A stretch of DNA of 64,000 bases from Ophiura sarsii (taxonomy: Eukaryota; Echinodermata; Ophiuroidea; Amphilepidida; Ophiuridae), in contig CM069459.1 of NCBI GenBank assembly GCA_035610835.1, positions 27,299,570-27,363,569 on the forward strand. The letters are read 5' to 3'. The notes under the pieces are model-generated. The model was given only the letters and a program-made list of their open reading frames with translations, was not told the DNA's origin and did not search any database. The stretch's first letter is position 1; each line of letters begins with the position of its first letter. Both the position numbers and the translations under genes were made by a program. Below, in pieces: positions 11,330 through 24,538 of this stretch.

Positions 11330-13060
11330 CAATTTGATTTATTAATTCATTAATTCATTAATTTATTGATTTATTAATTCATTAATTTATTAATTCATTA
11401 ATTTATTAATTCATTAATTTATTAATTCATTAATTTATTAATTCATTAATTTATTAATTCATTAATTTATTAATTCATTAATTTATTAATTCATTAATTT
11501 ATTAATTCATTAATTTATTAATTCATTAATTTATTAATTCATTAATTTATTAATTCATTAATTTATTAATTCATTAATTTATTAATTCATTAATTTATTA
11601 ATTCATTAATTTATTAATTCATTAATTTTTTAATTCATTAATTTATTAATTCATTAATTTTTTAATTCATTAATTTATTAATTCATTAATTTATTAATTC
11701 ATTAATTTATTAGTTCATTAATTTATTAATTCATTAATTTATTCATTCATTAATTTATTAATTCATTAATTTATTAATTCATTAATTTATTAATTCATTA
11801 ATTTATTAATTCATTAATTTATTAATTCATTAATTTATTAATTCATTAATTTATTAATGTATTAATTTATTAATTCATTAATTCATTAATCTATTAATTC
11901 ATTAATTTATTATTTAATTAATTTATTAATTCATTAATTTATTAATTCATTAATTTATTAATTCATTAATTTATTAATTCATTAATTTATTAATTCATTA
12001 ATTTATTAATTCATTAATTTATTAATTCATTAATTTATTAATTCATTAATTTATTAATTCATTAATTTATTAATTCATTAATTTATTAATGCATTAATTT
12101 ATTAATTCATTAATTTATTAATTCATTAATTCATTATTAATTTATGAATTCATTATTAATTTATGAATTCATTATTAATTTATGAATTCATTATTAATTT
12201 ACGAATTCATTATTAATTTATTTGTAATTAATTAATTAATTATTTTTTATTTTTTTATTTCATTAATTTATTAATTCATTTTAATTTATTAATTCATTAA
12301 TTTATTAATGAATTAATTTATTAGTTCATTAATTTATTAATTCATTAATTTATTCATTCATTAATTTATTAATTCATTAATTTATTAATTCATTAATTTA
12401 TTAATTCATTAATTTATTAATTCATTAATTTATTAATTCATTAATTTATTAATTCATTAATTTATTAATTCATTAATTTATTAATGTATTAATTTATTAA
12501 TTCATTAATTCATTAATCTATTAATTCATTAATTTATTATTTAATTAATTTATTAATTCATTAATTTATTAATTCATTAATTTATTAATTCATTAATTTA
12601 TTAATTCATTAATTTATTAATTCATTAATTTATTAATTCATTAATTTATTAATTCATTAATTTATTAATTCATTAATTTATTAATTCATTAATTTATTAA
12701 TTCATTAATTTATTAATGCATTAATTTATTAATTCATTAATTTATTAATTCATTAATTCATTATTAATTTATGAATTCATTATTAATTTATGAATTCATT
12801 ATTAATTTATGAATTCATTATTAATTTACGAATTCATTATTAATTTATTTGTAATTAATTAATTAATTATTTTTTATTTTTTTATTTCATTAATTTATTA
12901 ATTAATTTTAATTTATTAATTCATTAATTTATTAATGAATTAATTTATTAATGAATTAATTTATTAATTCATTAATTTATTAATTCATTATTAATTTATT
13001 TGTAATTAATTAATTAATTAAATTAATTAGTTAATTGATTAATATTAATTAATTCATTAT
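11330..13060. repeat. 16-bp AT satellite (attaattcattaattt) with higher-order repeat
   Basis: About 1.7 kb of near-perfect repeats of a 16-bp unit that alternates attaattc and attaattt halves. Variant units (tagttc, ttcattc, aatgtatt, aatctatt, ttatttaatt, aatgcatt, a run of gaattcattatta, then tttgtaattaatt) occur in the same order twice, near 11711-12250 and 12322-12880. A block of about 611-627 bp was therefore duplicated after variants arose. The array lies entirely inside the TIR element. Confidence 0.95.
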
Positions 13061-13139
13061 TAATTGATAGTTTACGTACTAACGTAGTAATATCACATAC
13101 GTACGTAATATTGTTATTTTTACCATGTACGTACATACA

Positions 13140-13159
13140 TTTTTTTTTTTTTTTTTTTT
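13140..13159 (+). repeat. Poly-T run
   Basis: A homopolymer of about 20 T directly after the AT satellite, inside the TIR element, followed by a low-complexity, C-rich block (ccaaacacttat recurring near 13210-13340). No gene is visible from 13060 to 13725; one open frame here runs through the duplicated subterminal block and is not a gene. Confidence 0.8.
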
Positions 13160-14215
13160 ACCATGTCCCCTCTGGGTGTTCGTACTTACTTAACCACACC
13201 AAATTCCACAAAAAATCTCCCAAACACTTATTTAGTGTTGTGTGCCATTAATCCCTTCTAGGCTCTAAATACATCACCCAATACCAACACCCGACCACCC
13301 CTCACACCAGATTCATTCAAAACATCACCCAAACACTTATCTATATAATGTAAGTGTATTAAGCTTACTTATAATGTAGCTTATTAAGCTTGCTATATTT
13401 TATACATTTTAGTCATCTACAGTACAATTTCAAGGATATATATTCTCTATATTTTCAGAGACTAAGTTTGCTGGTGCCTTCCTGGGAGCTCATTATGTTT
13501 GCTGGTACCTTCATGGAGACTTATTTTCAGAAAGAAAGTTTGCTGATGCCTTCCTGGGAGCTCATGATGTTTGCTGGTGCCTTTCTGGGGACTCGTTTGA
13601 GGCATCGGAAAGGTACCGGCTAGTCGGTGCTATCTGGTACCTTTCAAATAGACACCAGCAAGCTATCCGGTGACCATCGGATGACCACCGGGTGGTCAAC
13701 CGGTAACCTTTTTTTTTGCTATGGGAGGATACGGTATTTGTGGCCTTTTTTGGTTATGATAGAAACGATAGTGTTACTTTTTTTTTTAAATATTCTAGAC
13801 TTGTTTTGTAGATGTAATTTTAATTTCAAAAATACTAGGACTGTTTTTATTTTTTTTAAATGTTCAGCCAATGTTCCAATGTCATCTTATAGTCTGTTTT
13901 AAAAGAAATATCACCAAACTAACTCTATAAAGATGATGAACTCGGTTGGCTGTGGCATAAATATATACGTTTGTCAAATTCCGATCATGAACGGTTTCTC
14001 GTATTCGGTTGATTATGTAGACTCATACGCATGATTGAGCCTTAGATATTCCAATTAAACACCTCCATGTCCGGCATCAAACCTTAAAATGGACTGCCCT
14101 CTATCGACGACATTTGGGAGTGAAAGGATTACGTCCTAAAGCATTCGTTCATTGAGAGTATAATACTTAAGTCATTCAGGAGTATAAACGATGCATGGTA
14201 ATTTGGCATTGTGCT

Positions 14216-14593
14216 TTAAAGGGGGTACAGAGAGATCCTACACTTTTGTCAGAAGTTGGTTTTTTCAGATATAAATAATGCTACATGCTTACTGCATTCA
14301 GCTTAATCTGTAATATTCCATGTTGTACTATTCATGAATTTGATCGTTTAATTTTGATTTATCACATTCAAATTAACAACATTCATCTACCATGGTCACA
14401 GATGGGTTCTACAAACTTTTGTTGATGTTAGTCATGAACAACCTTGAAGACCATTTGTAAACTTGCTATTTGAAGCAAATTCACGACCTCCCTGATTCAA
14501 TTGGTGGTGATATTAATCAAACTACAAAATAAAGTGGCCTTCAGAGATATAAGACGTTTGAGAAATCTCCCGGATCTCCCAAATGTCCTTTAA
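14216..14593. mobile_element. TTAA-flanked MITE (end of unit copy 1)
   Basis: The left end is ttaaagggggtacagagag and the right end is the imperfect complement of ttaaaggggcattgagagat, both at TTAA. The same position in copy 2 holds 22596-22923, and an intact relative with clean ends is at 51416-51811. TTAA duplications are typical of piggyBac and Kolobok elements; there is no ORF to decide between them. Confidence 0.55.
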
Positions 14594-14795
14594 AAGTGAT
14601 GACAATAAATCAACGGTTAAATAATCAAATAGGGAGGTTTGAAACATTCAACTAACCACACGATTTTGAAGGGAAAAACAAACAAAAAGAAATTGCAACG
14701 AACTCTACATCTCTGGTTAAAAATAAATTCCCGTCGGTAGGTTTAGTACTCTATGACACTCAGTTCTCGAGTGGCTGGCCAGGAATGTTACAATA

Positions 14796-15023
14796 CAGGG
14801 TGTCCAATAAATATTTAAACTCGTGGAACAACGATTTGTTTAAAATCTAAAGTGTGCATTGATTATTATTGGTGCCATTAAATCCAAAATAAAGAGTTCA
14901 ATTACTCTGTCACTTTGATTGAACCATGTTTTCTATTCAATAATTACCATTGGCATTGTTATTCAATTTGCGAACCTTTAATAACTCGTTTGTCATACTG
15001 TTAACTTTTAATGGGACACTATG
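14796..15023. mobile_element. Mariner-type MITE with TA flanks (unit copy 2)
   Basis: Same element as 2988-3215, with cagggtgtccaataaa at the left end and TA at both sides. It was inherited through the tandem duplication rather than inserted anew. Confidence 0.6.
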
Positions 15024-16348
15024 TATTTTGTGTGGAAGCAATGGGTCAGTTTGTCAGTTGCATAATTGATTAAGTATTTGCCAGAGTGTTTGTTGATATT
15101 AACTTGATATTGGATATGATCGTATCAAGCACACCTAAATTAAACTTATTAAAGGTAGGGTTCTGCCCAGTAGGGAATATTATCTATTTGTTATCGAAAA
15201 TAAGGGAAACAGTAACCTTGGCATGACCAATACGTATGAGTATACATACTGGGTCATTAAAACCATACAGCAGTTTCCTGGACATTGATTTTAATATTAT
15301 AACAAAGAAATGTAGGGCCTATATTTGTCTATCCAAGGTTTCAACCCATGTTAATTTTTCAAATTTGATTCGCAAAGAATCGTTTGATAACGTGTTGTAT
15401 ATAAAAACCCTGATTTTTGTAGGACATTATTTTAATTTCAGTTGAATTTGGAATTGCGAGTACATATATTTTACGGTCATAAGAGGCCACGACTATTATA
15501 TTATTATAGTTTATGTATCCGTCACGAGACAGTGACATAACTACGTATTCTACATGTACTTATTGCAGCATATAAACGCAGCGCGACTACTCGAGGCGCT
15601 GGCATAGACACGGGTAGAAAGACGGAATAATACATATGCGTGGGTACATGCTGCGCCCGTAAAGTAACGTCGCTTGTCAGATGAAGACAATAATATATGT
15701 ATCATTGATATTATATAACCTTACACTATCTGTTTCTCTCAGTTGAATATGATTTTGCTTTTATCTGTAAGTCTTTTGCGATAACTTCAAGCGAAAGTAT
15801 GTAATACTCTGCATATTGTGATTGAGTAGAACAAGTCTCTCTGTAAATTGATAACGGAGTATTGACAAAAATGTAGAGAAGACCTAGATTCTTTATTGAC
15901 AATATTAAGTGAAACAAGAACTGTGGCAATGTTTGAGGCGGAGCAACCGTGTTTTAAGGTCAAACATTGGGAGTAGGACATACTGTTTTCAATTTAGTGC
16001 GGATGAGTTGTATGTTCCTCGTTTTCCTTTTTGCTCTACGCACACCTCTATCTCTCGTTTGAGTAGAAAAGTCTATTTACTACGTGGCCGGTTATCATCG
16101 ATCGCTTCTCATCCATTCGTCTTACAATATTGTTACATTTGTTTTTGCAGCCAATTTACTGGAAAACAACCATAACAATCAGGTCAAGTCGATAAAATGT
16201 TGACCGCTTCAGTCTTGTTCGGTAATTAAACAATTGAAGACTCTAGTGGGATATGAAAGTGCAAGAAGACAAGTTCGATGGAAAAAGCTGTGACATTATT
16301 GTTTGATTTTAACAAGGAGCTATAAATGAACGTTGTAGTTATCAAACG

Positions 16349-16456
16349 TAGGCATAATTCTGTTATACCCTTCACACCAACATCGGTTAGTATGCGTCGT
16401 TCTTAACAAATCACGCACTATGAATACCCTGTGAAGGGTATAACAGAATTAGTCCC
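16349..16456. mobile_element. 108-bp foldback MITE (unit copy 2)
   Basis: Same insertion as 4548-4656, with identical arms and the aaacg duplication at 16344-16348 and 16457-16461. Confidence 0.6.
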
Positions 16457-16505
16457 AAACGGGTGTTTAGAAAATGTAGTCATAAACAAAAGAGAATAAT
16501 TCATA

Positions 16506-16945
16506 TGTGATGCGATCTGTGAAAACCCGCCACATGGTGGCATTTTTCATATTGGAGATATTTATATCATAAGAAAGCTAAAACTGTGCTGATTACAGAA
16601 CTGTTTTGATCATTTTTCTACGATCACTACAAAAAAAGTTATGAGTGAATGATGATTGTGATGTCATCAAAAGCTACAAAACAAGAAATCATGAAAACAG
16701 GCCAAAAGAGATACATCATTCAATATAATAACATTATAAGGTTAATAATAAAAGTGACTTAAGTAAGTTTTTGAAGGTGAAATTTCATTAAAGATGATAA
16801 CACAAAGTATTGGAAACTAATTTTCTTTAAAAAAATCAACAAAAAAGAGAAAATAGTTTTTTTATTTTTTTATTATTTTTATTTTACCCATAATCCCTAG
16901 TTCACATTTTGCGACATCCGACGGGTTTTCACAGATCGCATCACA
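16506..16945. mobile_element. 440-bp MITE, TA target duplication, private to copy 2
   Basis: The ends are tgtgatgcgatctgtgaaaa and its perfect complement; the match continues to at least 24 bp. TA lies on both sides (16504-16505, 16946-16947). Copy 1 (about 4704-4712, attcatataacg) gives the exact empty site. There is no ORF. TIR plus TA indicates a Tc1/mariner-type non-autonomous element. It inserted after the tandem duplication. Confidence 0.9.
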
Positions 16946-18272
16946 TATAACGAAGAACAATCCTGGTTATCGATATTTGAGGTCTATAACCATCAAAGAC
17001 TGGACTAAATGTGGGGGATTCCTCCTCCATAGTGCACCTGTCAGTTGTATGACGTACTATACGACCCCAAGGAAGTGCGAGTCATGGGAGCGTCATTTAC
17101 CAATCACATTATTGACATATGGTACGTCATGGGCAGCCTTTGGTCAGTCAAACTATCGACGAATGGGTGCGTCAATGTCAGTCACGTTACCCTGGGTGCG
17201 TGCGTAACAGGGTGCGTCATCATCGGTACAACAAAATACGAACATTATATTATACATGTCACCATCCACCAGGTTTTTTTATTTTCAGATAGGTCCTTTG
17301 CAACTCCCGAAGTACGAACATCACTATTTCCAATACACTCATCACGTGTTAAGTGCAAGCATTGCGTGCGTAAAATCAATCGATCGCCAGTTTGAGCTAA
17401 ACATGGATTGCGATTTGTGCTGGAAAACCCTAACGCCAAAAAAAACGTTTGTCTCAAAGCTTGCGCGCGCATTGGTTTTGAAATGCCGAAAATACCGCGT
17501 CTGAAATGCATTTTTTTTTCCAAACAATTTTCCTTTTCTCAAACTTTTACATGTCTATACATTGTTTTACTCTTGTTTTATCATCATTATTGTCCTTCCA
17601 TTCCAAAACTACATCACAATATTCATTTCAAATAGAAAAAAGTATCAGAAAGTGTCAACGGTTGCAAATAGTAAAGAGTAAATAAAAAATTTAAAAAATT
17701 TAAAAAAAATATGGAAGAAAAACACAAACCGATTTTGAATCCTATGCAAGCTTTGAGACCAACCTTCTTTTTTGTTTGGCCTAAGACATGAGTCCAAATC
17801 TTGAAGAAGAAAACAAACATGGGTCCCAAACTGCGAACAAAGTCAAATCAACCATTTTTAAGGTATAAATTCACCAAAGTTGGTTGGAACTTCAAAGCTC
17901 CAGCGGGATATATCGTCGAAAATAATTTGAATACCTTCCCCTAACCACAGCAAAGTACGCCTAGTAGCCTGTTACTGTGGATAACGTGAATAATTGGAAG
18001 TTTGCCTGTGACTTTCTGCCCTTTAAATAATTTAGAAAATGCAAGAAAGGTAGACAAACCGATAAATATTCATAGGAATAATCATTTTCTTAAATGAATC
18101 ATTGTCGATCAATAGCATTCTGTGTCCAAACACGCAATACGGCAATATTGTTAACAGGTTAACAGAACTCGTTGCATATGGGCATACGTTTGGTACTGGC
18201 ATTCGTATTGTAGCCAATAAATAATAATCAGACAAACAAATAAACATACAACGTGGTAACGAAAAAGACAAG

Positions 18273-18542
18273 TTAACCCTAACTTTACCCCCCACTTTTT
18301 CAGATTTATTTTTTCAGCGTGGAAGATTGACCAACATATCCCCCTACCAACCGAGATTTGAACCAGGGACCTCCAGTACCAGCGGCTTGCGATTCTTCAC
18401 TACACCACTGGTGTCGAGGCCACTTGGCGCAGTAAACTGCGCCAAGTATATGGGATGGGTCCATTTTTTCATCGACAGACTTCAGATTACGCAGTCGTGG
18501 TATTTTGTGGTATATGGTAGGGTTAGGGTTAATGTTGTATCC
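18273..18542 (-). mobile_element. tRNA-derived SINE-like insertion (unit copy 2)
   Basis: Counterpart of 6167-6441. On the minus strand the A box region reads TGGTGTAGTGAAG (18395-18407) and the B box region reads GGTTCAAATCTCGG, spaced as in tRNA genes. This is the better preserved copy. Flanking ttaaccctaac / gttagggttaa is retained. Confidence 0.5.
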
Positions 18543-19334
18543 GTTTCAAATGGTTATAATAGTTCATGTATTTTAAGGGTAAATTTTGACTTGTGGTAAT
18601 TTCCCCGACTATTACATGATTACCGATCTTAACTCATCCTCCCTTCCTTACCATCATGACCATGTTGTTACATCAGTTTTGAATACCTAACATGGAAATC
18701 AGGTCAACTCTATGGGAAGTCAGCCATTTCGTATTGCTCCGAAAATACTCAATTTTAAACACGGCAAACTGGTAGTTGTAGCCCACATGGAAAATAAACT
18801 TGAAAGAGATCTCTGAGCCTCGCTGCTCTGTCAATAATCTAGAAATAAGTTGAAATAAGTAAGGCAATTCCATTAATTTAAGCTTTAACCCATCAAAATG
18901 GAAATTGTGGTATCAGGAAAACCTATATTTGTGTCATTAACCCTGACAAACCGTTAACCCTTAAAGATGTTTTAACTTTAGATGAGACAAGAAAAAAAAG
19001 TTAATCCCGACATATGAGTCACAGGTCAAGAAGGGGTCACTAGATGGCTCACTGGTACAGGGCCAACATACATTTGGACATTAATCCAATTTTGATTGGA
19101 CTTGTTGCATCTTGTGCCCTTTTATGACAAGTGAAGACAAGTGGTGGATTACTTCCAAAAGTGATTAACCTCCAATTAAATTTCGAATTCATTTCTCGCT
19201 GCTATCATACAAACCGCTGGAAGTAATTAATTCACATTTTGGATTATGATTGTATGATACGCCTGCATGAAGAACGGTAAATTCTAAATCGAATCACCTA
19301 CCTTTTGTACTACACTGGCGTTCCCTTTTTTTAT

Positions 19335-19664
19335 ATCATACATACATACATACAATAGGCTTTTATATAGCGCCATTTCAAATGATCACAGCGCATTAAA
19401 TACAACAATGCATGAAAAAATACAACAACAAAAAATAGATTCAAGATGGTGTATACAGGATAATGCAACATGATACAAGCACATTATATAATTGAAAACA
19501 AATATGTTTTCAGCCCTTTTTTAAACACTGGCAAGGAGATGGAAGTGCGTAAAGAGACTGGAAGTTTGTTCCATAACTTAGGGGCTACAAAGGAGAAAGC
19601 CTTGTCAGCAGCTGATTTGAAAGAGCGGTGCAGTAGTTTGGGCTCCTGTAAGCGTGTGGCATCG
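19335..19664 (-). mobile_element. 5'-truncated LINE 3' end (unit copy 2)
   Basis: Same insertion as in copy 1 (7225-7568), with the same C-terminal LINE protein tail on the minus strand, the same stop and 3' UTR, and a shorter (cata)n tail. It is a dead fragment carried by the tandem duplication. Confidence 0.8.
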
Positions 19665-22595
19665 TATTTTCTTTAAATTTAATTTAATTTTGTTGTATTC
19701 TTTTTTTTGCACACAGTGCATTGATTTCTTAGCTCAACCTCATACCATGTGATTCCACTTAGACACGGAATAGATATGCAACCTTGATGTTGAGTAATTA
19801 ACCTTTACTCTGTTCATTTTGCTTTATAAATTGAACTCATTATTGCCAGGAGTGTTAAGTAAACCTTGCCCTTCTGATTGATTGAGAAATGAGTCGCCTG
19901 TGATGTGTTTGAAACAGAGAAGTGCATCATTGGTCTTCAGAACGTAAACGGTTAAATATTAAATGGATCGCTTGTTTTCATTTTTAAGTATCACCTGTCC
20001 ATCTTTCTTTTTTCTCTTTTTAGGCTTGCTTAATTTTACTTAATCTTGTAGTAGAATTGTCGTCTCAATGAGAGTTTCGGTTGATCACAATACCGTGTTC
20101 TTGGTTTTAAATTAGACACTGTCGTATTTAGGAAAATCGTTTTCTGTGTACGGGTAGCAACGTTAACGATGTCATCAGCTTAGAAGGATCAGATTATTAT
20201 TGATTTAATGTTATAACGAAATATTCGGGCTAAGGAGACAAAGTGAAAGAGCGCAATTGCAGACGAGATGACATTTGTTATCTCTAAGTTTATCGATGAC
20301 GTCATAACAACATTATTAGACTAAAACATTTTTTTTGAAAATAAAACTTCTAAATGAATCACCGAAAAGCTTGAGTTTTACTCTTTTTCAGTCTACACTC
20401 TAATAGGTTTTAGAGATTTTATTTCGGTAGCTACTATCACTTTTAGCGTAGAACAACACCGCCAGCTGCGTCGTTGTTCCACTCAAAATATTACTGCCGC
20501 TCGCATTTAGTCCATTTTCCACTTACAATATTACTACCGCCCGCATTTATGTCAAATAATATAACACGGGTACGATCTAAAAGACAACACCGTTATTCTT
20601 TAAATCTGTCCCAGTTTTAATTAAATGCTAACGCCATCGGTAGCTCGCTCAGAGAGATACTTCTTTACTTGCTAGACGTTTATCCTTGTCCTTTTGATAC
20701 AAGCTCTCGATTATACGTGACACCTCTGTTACAATTTGTGAAATGAGAGGAATCGTGGTGAAAATCCCTGTATATTGAAGCCACTCTCTAAATCCTCTGA
20801 AGGTATCTTAAATATGGTTTGGACTACGGTTTCTGGGATCGACGCCTAGGCAATGACGGAGACACTTCTTCCATAACACTGAACTCAAATATTAGAACGG
20901 CAGTTTTGTTAATGGTAGATTTACCCTTTTATGGGAGCCCTTTCGGGGGCCTTTTTGTTTTTGAAACCCACCGGATGACTCATTTTTATGTCTAAGTTTG
21001 CGGGCAATTATTGGGAACCTTTTTTCAGTGGCTGAGTTTTTTGAAACACATCGGGTGGCTTCTTGCTTTAGCTACTGGTTGTCCGAAAATGTATCTACTA
21101 GCGGGAACTTTCGGATGACTTCAACCCGGAGAGCACCCGGTGAGCATCCGGCAACTATCGGGTAGTAACCGGGTACATTTTTTTTGCTTTAGGTTGATAG
21201 AGAGATCCAAAAAAAATCTCAAAACAATTGCAATTGAACATCATAACTTGTTTAGATAGTTGATAATTATAATATGTAGAAACCCTTTTATGTAAACATG
21301 AAAATAAAATACATTTTCATAGCATATCTGACGGCCTCATAATGTTTTTCCCTTTTTTTGTATCTTGAATAAAGATCATCACCAATTGAATCAGGTTTGG
21401 CAATATATCACGGTACGATCTAAAAGACAATACCTTTATTCTCTAAATCTATCCCAGTTTAAATCAAATGCTAACGACTTCAGTAGCTCGCTCAGAGATA
21501 TACTTCTTTACTGGCTAGACATTTATCCTTGTCCTTTTGATACAAGCTCTCGATTATACGTGACACCTCTGTTACAATTGTGAAATGAGAGAAATCGTGT
21601 TTTCGTAAACCGCCGTGAGAAATGTACAATCATAGTAAAGATTAGAGGGTATCAATGTCAGTTAACGTGAGACTAACTTCTCATCATTCCCGAGACACAA
21701 TCCGGGGACACAATCATGTTAGTATTAATACAGTCTGAACGGCGAACGGTTTAGAGATTTATTTTGTGTCGATTTTTGTTTGTTCATATAGAGGGTATAT
21801 TATTTATCACTCTGTACCAGTTTATATTAAATAATTAACGCCTTTAGAAGCTCAGACATAATACTGCTTTACGAGTAATCATGGTAATGGCGGCGTGAAG
21901 TTATCCTTGCCCTTTTGATACAAGCTCCAGATTATACGTAAATGCGAGATGTCGGTCTTGTTGTAGTAAACCGCCTAGAGAAATTTGCAATATTATAGTG
22001 AGATAGTATACAGTAATATAAGAATAACACATGAAGCTGTTACCATGGTTATTATACATAAATGAGGTGTTGTCACAAAGAGATGAGTTAGCCTAAGGGT
22101 GCTAGGATACGGTATTTGTGGCCTATTTATGTTTATGATAGAAACGATAATGTTAAATTTTTTTTTAAATATTCTAGACTTGTTTTGTAGATGTAATTTT
22201 AATTTCAAAAAATACTTGGATTGTTTTCAATTTTTTTTTAAATGTTCAGCCAATGTTCCAATGTCATCTTATAGTCTGTTTTAAAAGAAATATCACCAAA
22301 CTAACTATATAAAAACGATGAACTCGGTTGGCTGTGGCATAAATATATGTTTGTGAAATTCCGATCATGAACGGTTTCTCGTATTCGGTTGATTATGTAG
22401 ACTCATACGCATGATTGAGCCTTAGATATTTCAATTAAACACCTCCATGTCCGGCATCGAACCTTAAAATGGACTGCCCTCTATCGACGACCTTTAGGAG
22501 TGAAATGATTACTTCCTAAAGCATTCGTTCATTGAGAGTATAGTGCTTAAGTCATTCAGGAGCATTAACGATGCATGGTAATTTGTAATTGTGCT

Positions 22596-22923
22596 TTAAA
22601 GGGGTACTGATAGATCCTCCGGGGATGGAGCCTACACTTTTGTCAGAGTTGGGTTTTTCAGATATAAATAATGCTACATGCATTATCTACCGCATACAGC
22701 TTATTCTATAATATTTCATGAATTTGATTGTCTAATTTTGATTTATCACATTAAAATTAACACAATTCATTTACCATGGTCACATATGGGTTGTTGATGT
22801 TAATCATGAACAACCTTGAATACCACTTGTAAACTTGCTATTTGAAGCAAATTCAAACTACAAAAAGTGGCCTTCAGAGATACGATCTTTGAGAAATCTC
22901 CCGGATCTCTCAATGCCCCTTAA
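22596..22923. mobile_element. TTAA-flanked MITE (end of unit copy 2)
   Basis: Left end ttaaaggggtactgatagat; right end gatctctcaatgcccctta, the complement of the family's ttaaggggcattgagagatc. TTAA lies at both ends. It is the counterpart of 14216-14593. Confidence 0.6.
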
Positions 22924-23386
22924 AAGTGATGACAATAAATCAACGGTTAAATAATCAAATTTTCGTTCGACGACAAATAGGGAGGTTTGAAACATTCAAC
23001 TAACCACACGATTTTGAAGGGGGAAAATAAACAAAAAGAAACTGCTACGACCTCTACATCTCTGGTTGAAATAAATTCCCGTCGGTAGGTTTAGTACTGT
23101 ATGACACTATCAGTTCTCGAATGGCTGGCCAGGAATGTTATGGCCGGAGTTATAATAATAGCTTCAATGGTATCAGATTGACAGGATTATCTAGGTCATT
23201 GAATATTATAATTGCATTTGCATGAAACAAACCCAATGAAAAGTCATGACACTTGTGTCAGTTACTTAATTAAATTCCTAACTCCTGAATCCAATTTAAA
23301 GTGACCACTAATCTACGTGTTTAGAGAAAGCCGACACTAATGTTGCGATAGAAGACGATAGGTGTAACTAAACCTATAAGACAATA

Positions 23387-23566
23387 CAGGGTGTCCAATA
23401 AAAATATTTAACCTCGTGGAACAACAATTTGTTTAAAATCTGAAGTGTGCATTGGATGCCATTAAATCCAAAATAAAGTCCATCAGGTTCAATTACTCTC
23501 TCACTTTGATTGAACCATGTTTTCTATTCAAGTTTGCCCTAGTGTTAACTTTTAATGGGACCCCTG
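23387..23566. mobile_element. Mariner-type MITE with TA flanks (unit copy 3)
   Basis: Counterpart of 2988-3215 with internal deletions. The right end is degraded to gggacccctg before TA. Confidence 0.5.
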
Positions 23567-24538
23567 TACTTTGTGTGGAGGCAATGCCTCAGTGTGTCAG
23601 TTGCATAATTGATTTAGTATTTGCCAGAGTGTTTGTTGATATTAACTTGATATTGGATATGATCAAGCACACCTAAATTAAACTTATCAAAGGTAGGGTT
23701 CTGCTCCGTAGGGAATATTATATATTTGTTATCGAAAATAAGGGAAACAGTAACCTTGGTATGACCAATACGTATAAGTATACAGACTGGGTTGTTAAAA
23801 TCATACAGCAAGTTTCCTGGACAATGATTTTAATATGATAACAAAGAAATGTATATTTGTCTATCCAGGTTTAACCATGTCGTAATTCCATGGTTTAACC
23901 CATGTTAGTGTTTCCAATTTGGTTCGCAAAGAATCGTTTGATAACGTGTTGTATATCAAAACCCTGATTTTGGTAGGACATTTAATTTCAGTTGAATTCG
24001 GAATTACGTTTCAGAAGACGAGTACATTTTACGGTCAAAAAAGGCCACTACTATAGTTTATGTATCTATCACGATACAGTGACATAACTGCGTATTCTAC
24101 TTATAGCAGCATATAAACGCAGCGCGGTTACTCGAGGCGCTGGCATACACACACGTAGAATGACGGAATATACATATGCGTGCGTACTGGGTGCGCCTGT
24201 AAAGTTACGTCACTGTCCAGATGAAGACAATTTTAGTAGTATTATATGTATCATAGCATTTTATATGTAACCTTAAACTATCCGTTTCTCTCTGTTGAAT
24301 ATGATTTTGCTTTCATATGTAAGTCTTTTGCGATAACTTCAAGCGAAAGTATGTATACTCTGCATGCTGTGATTAAAGTAAAACAAGTCTCCCTGCAAAT
24401 TGATAACGGAGTATTGACAAAAATGTAGGGAAGACCTATTCTTTATTGACAATCTTAGGTGAATTCAAGAACTTTGGCAATGTTTGAGGCGGAGAAACTA
24501 TGTTTCAAGGTCAACAATTATGATTAGGATAATTTGTA

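Larger units (their letters stand above)
9975..13725. mobile_element. 3.75-kb TIR element carrying an AT satellite; unique to unit copy 1
   Basis: The ends are cccatagcaaaaaaaagg (left) and its complement (right), about 18 bp. AG flanks both ends (9973-9974 and 13726-13727). Copy 2 (22098-22113, gtgctaggatacgg) and copy 3 (near 34927) show the site without the insertion. Subterminal regions are built of repeated ggtggccaccgggtgg-type motifs, with two copies of a block of about 140 bp at 10062-10200 and 10291-10435, and a duplicated tttgctggtgccttcctggg block at 13465-13590. The centre is the satellite. No transposase ORF is present, so it is non-autonomous. A 2-bp AG duplication does not fit TA-specific mariner elements; the superfamily is open. 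Confidence 0.8.
2557..14623 (+). repeat. Tandem 8.3-kb unit, copy 1 (interrupted at 9975-13725)
   Basis: This is the first of three head-to-tail copies. It can be followed base for base against copy 2 from about 2590 to 9970 and again from 13728 to about 14623. Without the insertion it is about 8.3 kb. No convincing gene is seen inside it; it is made of nested repeats: a TA MITE, a foldback element, a tRNA-like SINE, a LINE end and an internal 820-bp duplication. The interval 3216-4547 and the interval 4657-6166 hold only unit sequence with short, non-conserved open frames. Confidence 0.9.
14624..22959 (+). repeat. Tandem 8.3-kb unit, copy 2
   Basis: Full-length copy of the unit, closely matching copy 1 along its length. 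A deletion of about 200 bp (junction near 14790) removes the segment at 2755-2980 of copy 1, and about 20 bp (ttcgttcgacgac) is missing at the copy 1/copy 2 junction. The private insertion is the MITE at 16506-16945. There is no gene: open frames shared with copy 1 differ by frameshifts and stops and show no recognisable domain. Confidence 0.9.
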
